Positions 6,733 to 13,957 of a stretch of DNA of 35,877 nucleotides are shown here, piece after piece. The notes under the pieces are model-generated. The model searched no databases. It was not told the origin of the DNA and saw only the letters and a program-made list of their open reading frames with translations. Made by a program: the position numbers and the translations under genes. This stretch comes from an uncultured Oscillospiraceae bacterium (GTDB lineage Bacteria; Bacillota; Clostridia; Oscillospirales; Ruminococcaceae): NCBI GenBank assembly GCA_900540595.1, contig UQGL01000027.1, positions 1 to 35,877 on the forward strand, given 5' to 3'. Numbering within the stretch: position 1 is the stretch's first letter; every line of letters starts with the position of its first letter.

Positions 6733-8220
6733 ATGTTCAAAAAGAAACCCACAGCTTCAGAAGTTGACGGCGTACAATATCGCCGCGCTAAGCTTTGGCA
6801 AATCATCTGCTATGCCTGCAACGGCCTTGTCGGTATGAGCGTCTATTCCCTCATCGGCATGGCGAGTTATTCCGCCAGCATCGGCTACGGCATCACGACC
6901 GCTGCCGTCGGCATTATCCTGACCTGCTCCCGTATTCTGGACGGCATCACCGATCCCCTGCTCGCCTTTGTGTATGACCGTGTCAACACCAAGTTCGGCA
7001 AGCTACGCATTTTGCTGGTTGCGGGCTATCTGATTGAGGCGCTCGCCCTGTACGGAATGTTCACCGGCTTCTCGTCCAAGGGGCTGGGGCTGCCGGTATT
7101 CACCCTGCTGTACATTGTCTACATCATCGGCTACACCATCACCAACATGACTGCGCAGACCATCCCCGCCATCATGACGAATGATCCGCGCCAGCGCCCG
7201 ACCATCGGCGTCTGGACGACCGCCTTCAACTATCTGGTGCCGATGATCATGTCTATGGTTTTCAATGTCGTGCTGCTGCCCAAATGCGGCGGCACCTACA
7301 ACCAGGCATTCCTGTCCGCTGCCTGCAATATGACGCTGCTTGCCGCGGGTATCGGCACCGTTTTGGTCTGCCTGGGCGTTTCTGCCTACGATAAGCCGGA
7401 AACCTTTGTCGGCACCAAAAAGTCCGAACCGCTGAAAATGTCCGATATTGTCGAGGTTCTCAAGCACAACAGACCCCTGCAGTGCTTCATTGCCTCCAAC
7501 GCTTCTGACAAGCTGGCACAGCAGGTCGGCAGCCAGGCCATCATCGGCACACTTCTCAGCGGCATTATCATCGGCAACATGGGTCTTGCCACGATTCTGT
7601 CTGTTATCAGCATGATCCCGTCCATCTTCTTTGCCGCGTTCGGTGCCAAGTATGTCGGCAAGCACGGCAGCAAAAAGGGCATTGTCAACTTTACCTGCAT
7701 CAGCATGGTCATCACCGCTGTTCTGGTCGTGTTCTTCATTGTCATTGACCCCAAGCAGATCGGCGTCATGGGCAGCCCGGCCATGATCATCTATGTGCTG
7801 CTGAGCCTTCTGCAGAACGGCTCCAACATGTGCATCACCACCTCTAACACCTCGTACATGGCGGATGCCATTGACTTTGAGCTGGACCGCAGCGGGCGTT
7901 ATATTCCCGCCGTTGTCTCCGGCACCTACAGCCTGGTCGATAAGCTCATCACCTCTTTTGCTGCTGTGATTGCTACCGGCGCTGTTGCGCTGCTGGGCTA
8001 CACCACCACGATGCCCCAGCCCACGGATCCTTCCACCCCGGCCATCTTCTGGATGACCATGGTGCTCAAGTTCGGTCTGCCTATCATCGGCTGGGTCATC
8101 ACCTTGATTGCCATGCGCAGCTGCCCGCTGACCAAGGAAGAAATGGTCAACGTCCAAAAACGCATTGCCGAGAAAAAGGCTGCCGCGCAGTCTGAGTTCT
8201 ATAAAGAACAGCTTCAGTAA
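6733..8220 (+). CDS. GPH-family (MelB-like) sugar:cation symporter
   Basis: A 495-residue membrane protein of the glycoside-pentoside-hexuronide:cation symporter family within the major facilitator superfamily. It shows about twelve hydrophobic helices, the early GPH signature SRILDGITDPLLAFVYDRVNTKFGKLR (residues about 67-93; the Asp residues of this loop bind the coupling cation in MelB), and a late amphipathic region before the last helices. The C-terminal tail is charged, as is usual. It should import a glycoside or oligosaccharide with Na+ or H+. It is first in an operon with GH2, GH43 and a sugar isomerase, so its substrate should be cleaved by those enzymes and perhaps by the divergent GH1. 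Start: AGGAGG eight bases upstream. Confidence 0.92.
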   Translation: MFKKKPTASEVDGVQYRRAKLWQIICYACNGLVGMSVYSLIGMASYSASIGYGITTAAVGIILTCSRILDGITDPLLAFVYDRVNTKFGKLRILLVAGYLIEALALYGMFTGFSSKGLGLPVFTLLYIVYIIGYTITNMTAQTIPAIMTNDPRQRPTIGVWTTAFNYLVPMIMSMVFNVVLLPKCGGTYNQAFLSAACNMTLLAAGIGTVLVCLGVSAYDKPETFVGTKKSEPLKMSDIVEVLKHNRPLQCFIASNASDKLAQQVGSQAIIGTLLSGIIIGNMGLATILSVISMIPSIFFAAFGAKYVGKHGSKKGIVNFTCISMVITAVLVVFFIVIDPKQIGVMGSPAMIIYVLLSLLQNGSNMCITTSNTSYMADAIDFELDRSGRYIPAVVSGTYSLVDKLITSFAAVIATGAVALLGYTTTMPQPTDPSTPAIFWMTMVLKFGLPIIGWVITLIAMRSCPLTKEEMVNVQKRIAEKKAAAQSEFYKEQLQ

Positions 8221-8233
8221 GCCCATTATCCAA

Positions 8234-8262
8234 AGCCGAAAGGGTTTGCAGCCCTTTCGGCT
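8234..8262 (+). terminator. Intergenic hairpin between symporter and GH2 genes
   Basis: An 11-base perfect stem (AGCCGAAAGGG, 8234-8244, with its complement 8252-8262) is followed by only CTTTG, so termination should be partial. It may lower expression of the downstream enzymes or protect the symporter message. Confidence 0.6.
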
Positions 8263-8297
8263 CTTTGAAGTTAAAACCACACATAAGGAGTCATTCT

Positions 8298-10487
8298 ATG
8301 AGCAAAGCAATTCTGTTGAACACCGGTTGGACTTTTACCAAGGAAGGTCATGACGAGCCGGTCACCCTGCCCCACACCTGGAACGCTGTAGACGGTCAGG
8401 ACGGCGGCAACGACTACTACCGCGGCACCTGCACCTATACCCGCACGCTGGAAAAGCCGGAGCTGTCCGACGGCGGCCGCGCGGTTTTGCAGTTTGACGG
8501 CGTGGCTATGACTGCGGTTGTCAGTCTGAACGGTGAGCAAGTGGCCGAACACAAGGGCGGCTACTCCACCTTCCGTGTGGACATCACCGATGCCCTGCAC
8601 GATGGCGCAAATGAGTTGATGGTTTCCGTTGACAACAGCGACAATGATACCGTCTACCCGCAGAAGGCCGACTTCACCTTCTACGGCGGCATTTACCGCG
8701 ATGTAACGCTGCATGTTGTGCCCGCTGCACACTTTGCCCTTGCTGAAAACGGCGCGGTGCCTGTCAGGGTCACGCCTGTTGTAACGGATCTTACCGAGCG
8801 CCGCTGCGAGGTGACTGTTGAGGCGTTCGCTGTCGGCGCACAGAGCGTCAACTTCACGCTGGATGGCCAGCAGACGAGCGTTGCCGTCAAGGACGGCACC
8901 GCCAGAGCCGTGTTCACGCTGGAGCATGCCCGCCTGTGGGACGGCGTGGACGACCCATATCTCTACACCGTTACCGCACGGCTGGACAACGGCGAGACCG
9001 AGACTGCCCGCTTCGGCTGCCGCAAGTTTGAAATCGACCCGCAGAAGGGCTTTATTTTGAACGGGCGCCCCTATCCCCTGCGCGGCGTCTCCCGCCATCA
9101 GGATCGCAAGGGTGCGGGTGTGGCCATCACCAAAGAGATGATGGAGGAGGATATGGCGCTGATCCTTGAAATGGGCGCCAACACCATCCGCCTTGCCCAC
9201 TACCAGCACGCGCAGGCGTTCTACGACCTGTGCGATGAAAAGGGTCTTGTCATCTGGGCGGAAATTCCCTACATCACGATGCACATGCACAATGGCCGCG
9301 CCAACACGCTGACCCAGATGGAAGAACTCATCGTGCAGAACTACAACCACCCCTGCATTGCCGTTTGGGGGCTTTCCAACGAAATTACCGCCGCGTCTGC
9401 TGTCAATGAGGAGCTGCTGGAAAACCACCGCGCCCTCAACGATTTGGCACACAAACTCGACCCGACCCGCCCGACCACGATGGCGAATGTCTTTATGCTG
9501 GAGATTACCAGCCCGATTCTGGAAATTCCCGATGTGAACAGCTACAACCTGTATTTTGGCTGGTACTTGGGCGAACTGGACCAGAACGACGACTTTTTTG
9601 ACACCTACCACGCCAAATACCCCGACCGCTGCATCGGTTTTTCGGAGTACGGCGCAGACGCCAACCCCGCCTACCAGAGCGCCCACCCCGAAAAGGGCGA
9701 CTATACCGAAACCTACCAGTGCGTCTACCACGAGCATATGGCAAAAATGATTGCTGACCGCCCGTGGCTATGGGCGACCCATGTCTGGAATATGTTCGAC
9801 TTTGCCGCCGATGGCCGCGACGAGGGCGGCAAAAACGGCGAGAACCAGAAGGGGCTTGTCACCTTTGACCGCCAGATCAAGAAGGACGCCTTCTACCTGT
9901 ACAAAGCCTACTGGAGCAAGCAGCCCTTTGTACATACCTGCGGCAGCCGCTATGTGGACCGCACCGAGGATGTGACCGAGGTCAGAGTATACTCCAACCT
10001 GCCGGAGGTTTCGCTGTACAAGGACGGGCACCTTGTCGAAACGAAAAAAGGCGACAAAGTGTTTGTTTTCAATGTGCCCATCACCGGCAAGCACAGCATT
10101 GAGGCCCGCGCGGGGGCGTATTCCAGCGTGATTCTGGTCAACAAGGTTGCCGAGCCGAACCCCGCTTACGCGATGTCCAACCGTCAGGTCGTGAACAACT
10201 GGTTTGACGGCGAGCCGGACGAAACCTGCTGGAGCGTCAAGGACAATATGGCCGCAGCCATGGCGGACGCCAAGGTAGGACCTGTTTTGAAAGCCATTAC
10301 CGACAAGGCGGCTGCTGCCCGCGGTGATGTAGCTGCCGCCGTAAAAGATAATCCGGCGCTGGTTGCCATGATGGAGCGCGCCATGCAGCGCATGACCGTG
10401 GAGGGAATGCTCAAGCAGGCAGGCGCGGACGCCGAGAGCATACGCCAGCTGAACCGTGTTTTGCAGGGTATCAAAAAGGAGGTATAA
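8298..10487 (+). CDS. GH2 family enzyme (beta-galactosidase/beta-glucuronidase superfamily) with helical C-terminal tail
   Basis: A 729-residue family 2 glycoside hydrolase. Order: sugar-binding jelly roll (residues about 1-145), immunoglobulin-like domain (to about 265), TIM barrel with PLRGVSRHQDRKG, acid/base motif WGLSNEI (Glu362) and nucleophile motif GFSEYGAD (Glu450), then a beta domain and a Met/Ala-rich helical tail (about 645-729) ending LQGIKKEV. Known family activities include beta-galactosidase, beta-glucuronidase and beta-mannosidase; the sequence alone does not choose, but the HQDRKG form is common in beta-galactosidases. No signal peptide. AAGGAG seven bases before the ATG at 8298 sets the start, in preference to an earlier in-frame codon at 8265. 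Second gene of the symporter operon. Confidence 0.9.
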   Translation: MSKAILLNTGWTFTKEGHDEPVTLPHTWNAVDGQDGGNDYYRGTCTYTRTLEKPELSDGGRAVLQFDGVAMTAVVSLNGEQVAEHKGGYSTFRVDITDALHDGANELMVSVDNSDNDTVYPQKADFTFYGGIYRDVTLHVVPAAHFALAENGAVPVRVTPVVTDLTERRCEVTVEAFAVGAQSVNFTLDGQQTSVAVKDGTARAVFTLEHARLWDGVDDPYLYTVTARLDNGETETARFGCRKFEIDPQKGFILNGRPYPLRGVSRHQDRKGAGVAITKEMMEEDMALILEMGANTIRLAHYQHAQAFYDLCDEKGLVIWAEIPYITMHMHNGRANTLTQMEELIVQNYNHPCIAVWGLSNEITAASAVNEELLENHRALNDLAHKLDPTRPTTMANVFMLEITSPILEIPDVNSYNLYFGWYLGELDQNDDFFDTYHAKYPDRCIGFSEYGADANPAYQSAHPEKGDYTETYQCVYHEHMAKMIADRPWLWATHVWNMFDFAADGRDEGGKNGENQKGLVTFDRQIKKDAFYLYKAYWSKQPFVHTCGSRYVDRTEDVTEVRVYSNLPEVSLYKDGHLVETKKGDKVFVFNVPITGKHSIEARAGAYSSVILVNKVAEPNPAYAMSNRQVVNNWFDGEPDETCWSVKDNMAAAMADAKVGPVLKAITDKAAAARGDVAAAVKDNPALVAMMERAMQRMTVEGMLKQAGADAESIRQLNRVLQGIKKEV

Positions 10488-10491
10488 TACG

Positions 10492-12303
10492 ATGAAAACC
10501 TACTGCAACCCTTTGGATCTGGGCTACCGCTACCAGCATATGAAGGAGGGTGAGCGCATTGCGGGTTTCCGCGAGGGTGCTGACCCGACACTGGTGTACT
10601 TCAAGGGTAAATACTACCTGTTCGTTTCGATGTCGGCGGGGTTCTGGTATTCGGACGATCTGCTGCACTGGGATTTCCACGCCGACCCTGATTTGCTGAT
10701 TTACGACTACGCACCCGATGTGCGTCAGGTCGGCGAGTATCTCTATTTTTCTGCCAGCCGCAAGGGGCGTAACTGCCCGATCCTGCGCACGGCTGACCCG
10801 CTGACCGAGCCGTTTACCGAGGTCAGCGCGCCGTTCGACTTCTGGGATCCGGATATGTTCTGTGACGATGATGGGCGCGTGTTTTTTTACTGGGGCTGCT
10901 CCAATATGTCGCCCATCTGGGGCGTGGAGCTTGACCCCGAAGCCATGACGCCCATCGGAGAAAAGAAAGAACTGATCTTCGGTCGTGAAAACGAACTGGG
11001 CTATGAGCGCCCCGGCAACAACGGCATTGTGGATAAAGAGAGCAGTGTGCTGTACAAATCCATGAAGCCGTTCTATAACGAAGCAACCGGCAAGCTGGAG
11101 CTGCCGCCCCAGATGGCGCAGGTGCCGGGGCTGAACGCCGAGGTTCTGACCGCCATGTTTAACGCTGTCGACAAGCCCTATATCGAGGGTGCGTTTATGA
11201 CAAAGCACAACGGTACGTATTATCTGCAATACGCCTGCCCCGGCACCCAGTACAACACCTACGCAGATGGTGTGTACACCTCCAAGTCCCCGCTGGGACC
11301 GTTCACGCTGCAGGCATCCAATCCGTTTTCCTCCAAGCCGGGTGGGTTTATGACGGGTGCCGGCCACGGCAGCACGATTGCCGACAAATACGGCAACTAC
11401 TGGCACGCATCCACGATGCGCATTTCGGTCAACCACGACTTTGAGCGCCGCGTGGGGCTGTTCCCTGCCGGGTTTGACGCGGATGGCGTGCTGTACTGCA
11501 ACCAGAATTTTGCCGACTACCCGCACGAAATCCCCGCCGGTCCGTTTGACACCGCCAGCCAGCAGCCCAAGTGGATGCTGCTCAGCTACCGCAAGGCCGT
11601 GACGGCATCCTCCACCGCCGAGGGCAGTGACACGGCCTACGCCGTGGATGAGGACTGCCGCCGCTGGTGGAGCGCGGGCAGTGACCAGCCCGGCGAGTGG
11701 CTCTGTGTGGATTTGGGCAGGGACTGCGATGTGCGGGCGGTACAGGTCAATCTGGCGGACGAGGCGCTGGCGGTGGACTTCCCTGCTGACAGCTACGGCG
11801 ATGACCGCAAGACCCGCCACATCGAAACCCGCCCGCAGATTTCGCATTATACCGTGGAAACCAGCTTGGACGGCAAGGTGTGGACCCTGCGCGAGGATGT
11901 TGCCCGCGAATGCTCCAACGGCTATTATGAATACGCGGACGGCATCCGTGCGCGGTATGTCCGCGTGACGGGCGGCGCACTCCCCTACGGGCAGACCTTG
12001 CGCGTCAGCGGGCTGCGGGTGTTCGGCAACGGTGAGGGCGACCGCCCTGCCCAAGCCGACACCAAAGCCGTGCGCGTGGATGCGCTGGACGGAAAAATCA
12101 GCTGGCAGCACCTTGAAAACGCGCAGGGCTGCAATGTGCGCTACGGCATTGCACCGGATAAACTGTACCAGAGCTGGCTTGTCTATGATGCCGATGAGGT
12201 CACGCTTTCCACCCTGATGGCAGGGCAGGACTATTATGTCTGTGTGGACAGCTTCAACGAAAACGGCATCACAACGGGAAAAATCATCAAGATGGAGGGC
12301 TGA
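10492..12303 (+). CDS. GH43-family enzyme with F5/8 (discoidin) and fibronectin-III-like domains
   Basis: A 603-residue protein. The N-terminal 330 residues are a five-bladed propeller of the GH43 kind: nucleophile-activating Asp in REGADPTLV (Asp31), the pKa-tuning Asp in FWDPDMF (Asp119), and the general acid Glu in YIEGAFM (Glu232). Residues about 364-520 look like an F5/8 type C (CBM32-like) domain, and about 525-603 like fibronectin III. GH43 enzymes remove arabinofuranosyl, xylosyl or galactosyl ends. No signal peptide is seen although binding modules are more usual in exported enzymes. AAGGAGG overlaps the end of the GH2 gene and lies nine bases before the ATG. Third gene of the operon. 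The precise sugar cannot be told. Confidence 0.85.
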   Translation: MKTYCNPLDLGYRYQHMKEGERIAGFREGADPTLVYFKGKYYLFVSMSAGFWYSDDLLHWDFHADPDLLIYDYAPDVRQVGEYLYFSASRKGRNCPILRTADPLTEPFTEVSAPFDFWDPDMFCDDDGRVFFYWGCSNMSPIWGVELDPEAMTPIGEKKELIFGRENELGYERPGNNGIVDKESSVLYKSMKPFYNEATGKLELPPQMAQVPGLNAEVLTAMFNAVDKPYIEGAFMTKHNGTYYLQYACPGTQYNTYADGVYTSKSPLGPFTLQASNPFSSKPGGFMTGAGHGSTIADKYGNYWHASTMRISVNHDFERRVGLFPAGFDADGVLYCNQNFADYPHEIPAGPFDTASQQPKWMLLSYRKAVTASSTAEGSDTAYAVDEDCRRWWSAGSDQPGEWLCVDLGRDCDVRAVQVNLADEALAVDFPADSYGDDRKTRHIETRPQISHYTVETSLDGKVWTLREDVARECSNGYYEYADGIRARYVRVTGGALPYGQTLRVSGLRVFGNGEGDRPAQADTKAVRVDALDGKISWQHLENAQGCNVRYGIAPDKLYQSWLVYDADEVTLSTLMAGQDYYVCVDSFNENGITTGKIIKMEG

Positions 12304-12306
12304 ACC

Positions 12307-13155
12307 ATGCCCACAAAAGCAGTCCAGCAGTTTATGCTGGGAACCGTTTTAAGCAACGAAAACGAGGCGCGCCAGACGCTGGCCGCCATGAAAGCCGCAG
12401 GCTACGATGGCATTGAGCTGTGCGGGTTTATGATCCATCCCATCGGCTTTATGGTGCGGCTGCTGACCAAAGCGGCCGGTATGCCTGTAGGCAAGGGCGG
12501 CAATCTTGACTGGCACAAGCTGGTCAAAGACGCCGATCTGCAGGTCGTCAGCCTGCACACGGATTTAGGCAGTCTGGAGCGCGACGCCAAGGCCGTGGCC
12601 GACGAAGCCAAGAGCTTTGGCACGAAGTATGTTGTCATCACGGGTATGTATCGCTTTGACTACGGCGATGAAGCCACGATGCACGACCTTGCCGCACGGC
12701 TGAACAAGGCGGGCGCGGCGCTGAAGGCCGAGGGCGTGGAGCTGCTCTACCACAACCACAACTGCGAGCTGCGCCATGTGAACGCCGAAAAGCGTGCCTA
12801 CGACATTTTGCTGGAGGAAACCGACCCGCAGTACGTCAATTTTGAGTTTGACAGCTACTGGTTTACCGAGGGCGGCGCGAATGCCCTTGCTTGGATGCAG
12901 CGTCTGGGAACCCGCATGAAGCTGTGGCACATCAATGACCGCGGCACCCGCCTTACCGGCAGCGCCGTAACGCCGATTTTGAAAACCGACAGCATGGAGC
13001 TGGGTACCGGCAATATGGATCTCGACAGCCTGATGGCACAGGCGCTTTCTGTCGGCGTAGATGCCGTGATTTTGGAAAGCCACCGCAACTGGGTGGATAA
13101 CTCCCCCATAAAGAGTTTGCAGGTCAGCGCCGAATATCTCAAACAGCATAGCTAA
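12307..13155 (+). CDS. Sugar phosphate isomerase/epimerase (xylose-isomerase-like TIM barrel)
   Basis: A 282-residue protein of the AP-endonuclease-2/xylose isomerase-like family (IolE/UlaE-type barrels). Features are GYDGIELCGF at the first strand, LQVVSLHTDLG, the metal-site region LLYHNHNCELR, FEFDSYWFTEGG and LWHINDRG, which carry the His, Glu and Asp ligands for a divalent metal. Such proteins epimerize or isomerize sugars, keto-sugars and inositols. GGAGG lies within the last codons of the GH43 gene, eight bases before the ATG, so the genes are closely coupled. As the last gene of the symporter operon it presumably converts an unusual sugar freed by GH2 or GH43; the substrate is not known. 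Confidence 0.85.
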   Translation: MPTKAVQQFMLGTVLSNENEARQTLAAMKAAGYDGIELCGFMIHPIGFMVRLLTKAAGMPVGKGGNLDWHKLVKDADLQVVSLHTDLGSLERDAKAVADEAKSFGTKYVVITGMYRFDYGDEATMHDLAARLNKAGAALKAEGVELLYHNHNCELRHVNAEKRAYDILLEETDPQYVNFEFDSYWFTEGGANALAWMQRLGTRMKLWHINDRGTRLTGSAVTPILKTDSMELGTGNMDLDSLMAQALSVGVDAVILESHRNWVDNSPIKSLQVSAEYLKQHS

Positions 13156-13160
13156 ACCGC

Positions 13161-13196
13161 AATCCCCTGCCCGAAAGGACAGGGGATTTGCTTTTC
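13161..13196 (+). terminator. Terminator of the symporter operon
   Basis: AATCCCCTG (13161-13169) pairs perfectly with CAGGGGATT (13180-13188) and is followed by a T-rich stretch. It lies just after the isomerase stop. Confidence 0.8.
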
Positions 13197-13201
13197 CTGC
13201 G

Positions 13202-13230
13202 TTGAAATTTGGGTTTTTGTATGATATACT
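13202..13230 (+). promoter_or_regulatory. Sigma-A promoter of the alpha/beta hydrolase gene
   Basis: TTGAAA (13202-13207) and TATACT (13225-13230) are spaced exactly 17 bases. Transcription would start near 13237, 28 bases before the ATG. Confidence 0.75.
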
Positions 13231-13264
13231 TAGGGCAGAAAATTGGAATTTGTGAAGGAAACGT

Positions 13265-13888
13265 ATGAAATACTTATATTTGCATGGATTGGGGCAAAAT
13301 GCCGACAGTTGGAACAAGGTGACAAGCGCAACAGAAGTGTCGGAAAATAGCGCATGCTTGGATTTAGCAGAAATGGTCAAAGGAAAAGTAGCAACATATT
13401 CCGCTCTCTACTCTGCTTTTTCAGAAATGTGTAACGCGGAAAATGAAGATATCATATTATGTGGTCTCTCTTTGGGCAGTGTATTGGCACTAAACTATGC
13501 GATAGACTATCCCCAAAAAGTAAAGGCACTGGTTTTGATTGCAGCGCAGTATAAGATGCCTGCGAGATTATTAAAGCTGCAAAATGCGCTGTTTCATTTT
13601 ATGCCGCAGTCAATGTTTCAACAAACTGGATTTGGAAAACTCGATTTTATAAGTTTGTGTAGTACCATGGCAGAACTTGATTTTAGCGATTCGTTGAACC
13701 AAATCTCCTGCCCTGCATTGGTCGTTTGTGGAGAAAAAGACAAAGCTAACAAAAAAGCGTCAATCGAACTTACAGATATTCTGAAGTGTTCCCAATTCAA
13801 GGAAATTCCGGAAACAGGTCATGAAGTAAATTTGGAGTCCCCAGAAAAATTAGCATCCTTATTGCGGGAGTTTTATAAAAGTATCTGA
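13265..13888 (+). CDS. Alpha/beta hydrolase
   Basis: A 207-residue serine hydrolase of the alpha/beta fold. It begins KYLYLHGLGQNADSW (oxyanion-loop HG motif), has the nucleophile elbow CGLSLGS, the acid in VVCGEKDKAN and the catalytic His in ETGHEVN near the end. Possible roles are esterase, thioesterase or lipase; no lid domain is obvious. The gene is visibly richer in A/T, especially at third codon positions, than its neighbours and stands alone between two terminators with its own promoter, which suggests it was gained by transfer and is not part of the sugar operons. AAGGAA precedes the ATG. The family is clear; the substrate is not. Confidence 0.85.
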   Translation: MKYLYLHGLGQNADSWNKVTSATEVSENSACLDLAEMVKGKVATYSALYSAFSEMCNAENEDIILCGLSLGSVLALNYAIDYPQKVKALVLIAAQYKMPARLLKLQNALFHFMPQSMFQQTGFGKLDFISLCSTMAELDFSDSLNQISCPALVVCGEKDKANKKASIELTDILKCSQFKEIPETGHEVNLESPEKLASLLREFYKSI

Positions 13889-13911
13889 CAACTTCCAGTC
13901 TATCAAAAACA

Positions 13912-13950
13912 GCGCCTGCCCTGCCGTAAGTTTTACGGCAGGGCAGGCGC
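13912..13950. terminator. Bidirectional terminator with an 18-bp perfect stem
   Basis: The arms at 13912-13929 and 13933-13950 are perfect complements with a three-base loop. TTTCTTCTT follows on the plus strand, and TGTTTTTG on the minus strand, so it can end both the alpha/beta hydrolase and the GH78 gene. Confidence 0.9.
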
Positions 13951-13957
13951 TTTCTTC

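Noticed and set aside
10471..12111. Long minus-strand frame opposite GH43
   Set aside because: No start signal, His/Gly/Val-rich shadow composition, no recognisable domain.
12307..13155. Idea that the isomerase is part of a C-glycoside deglycosylation pathway
   Set aside because: The Gfo/Idh-type oxidoreductase and small partner subunit of the known pathway are not in the window.
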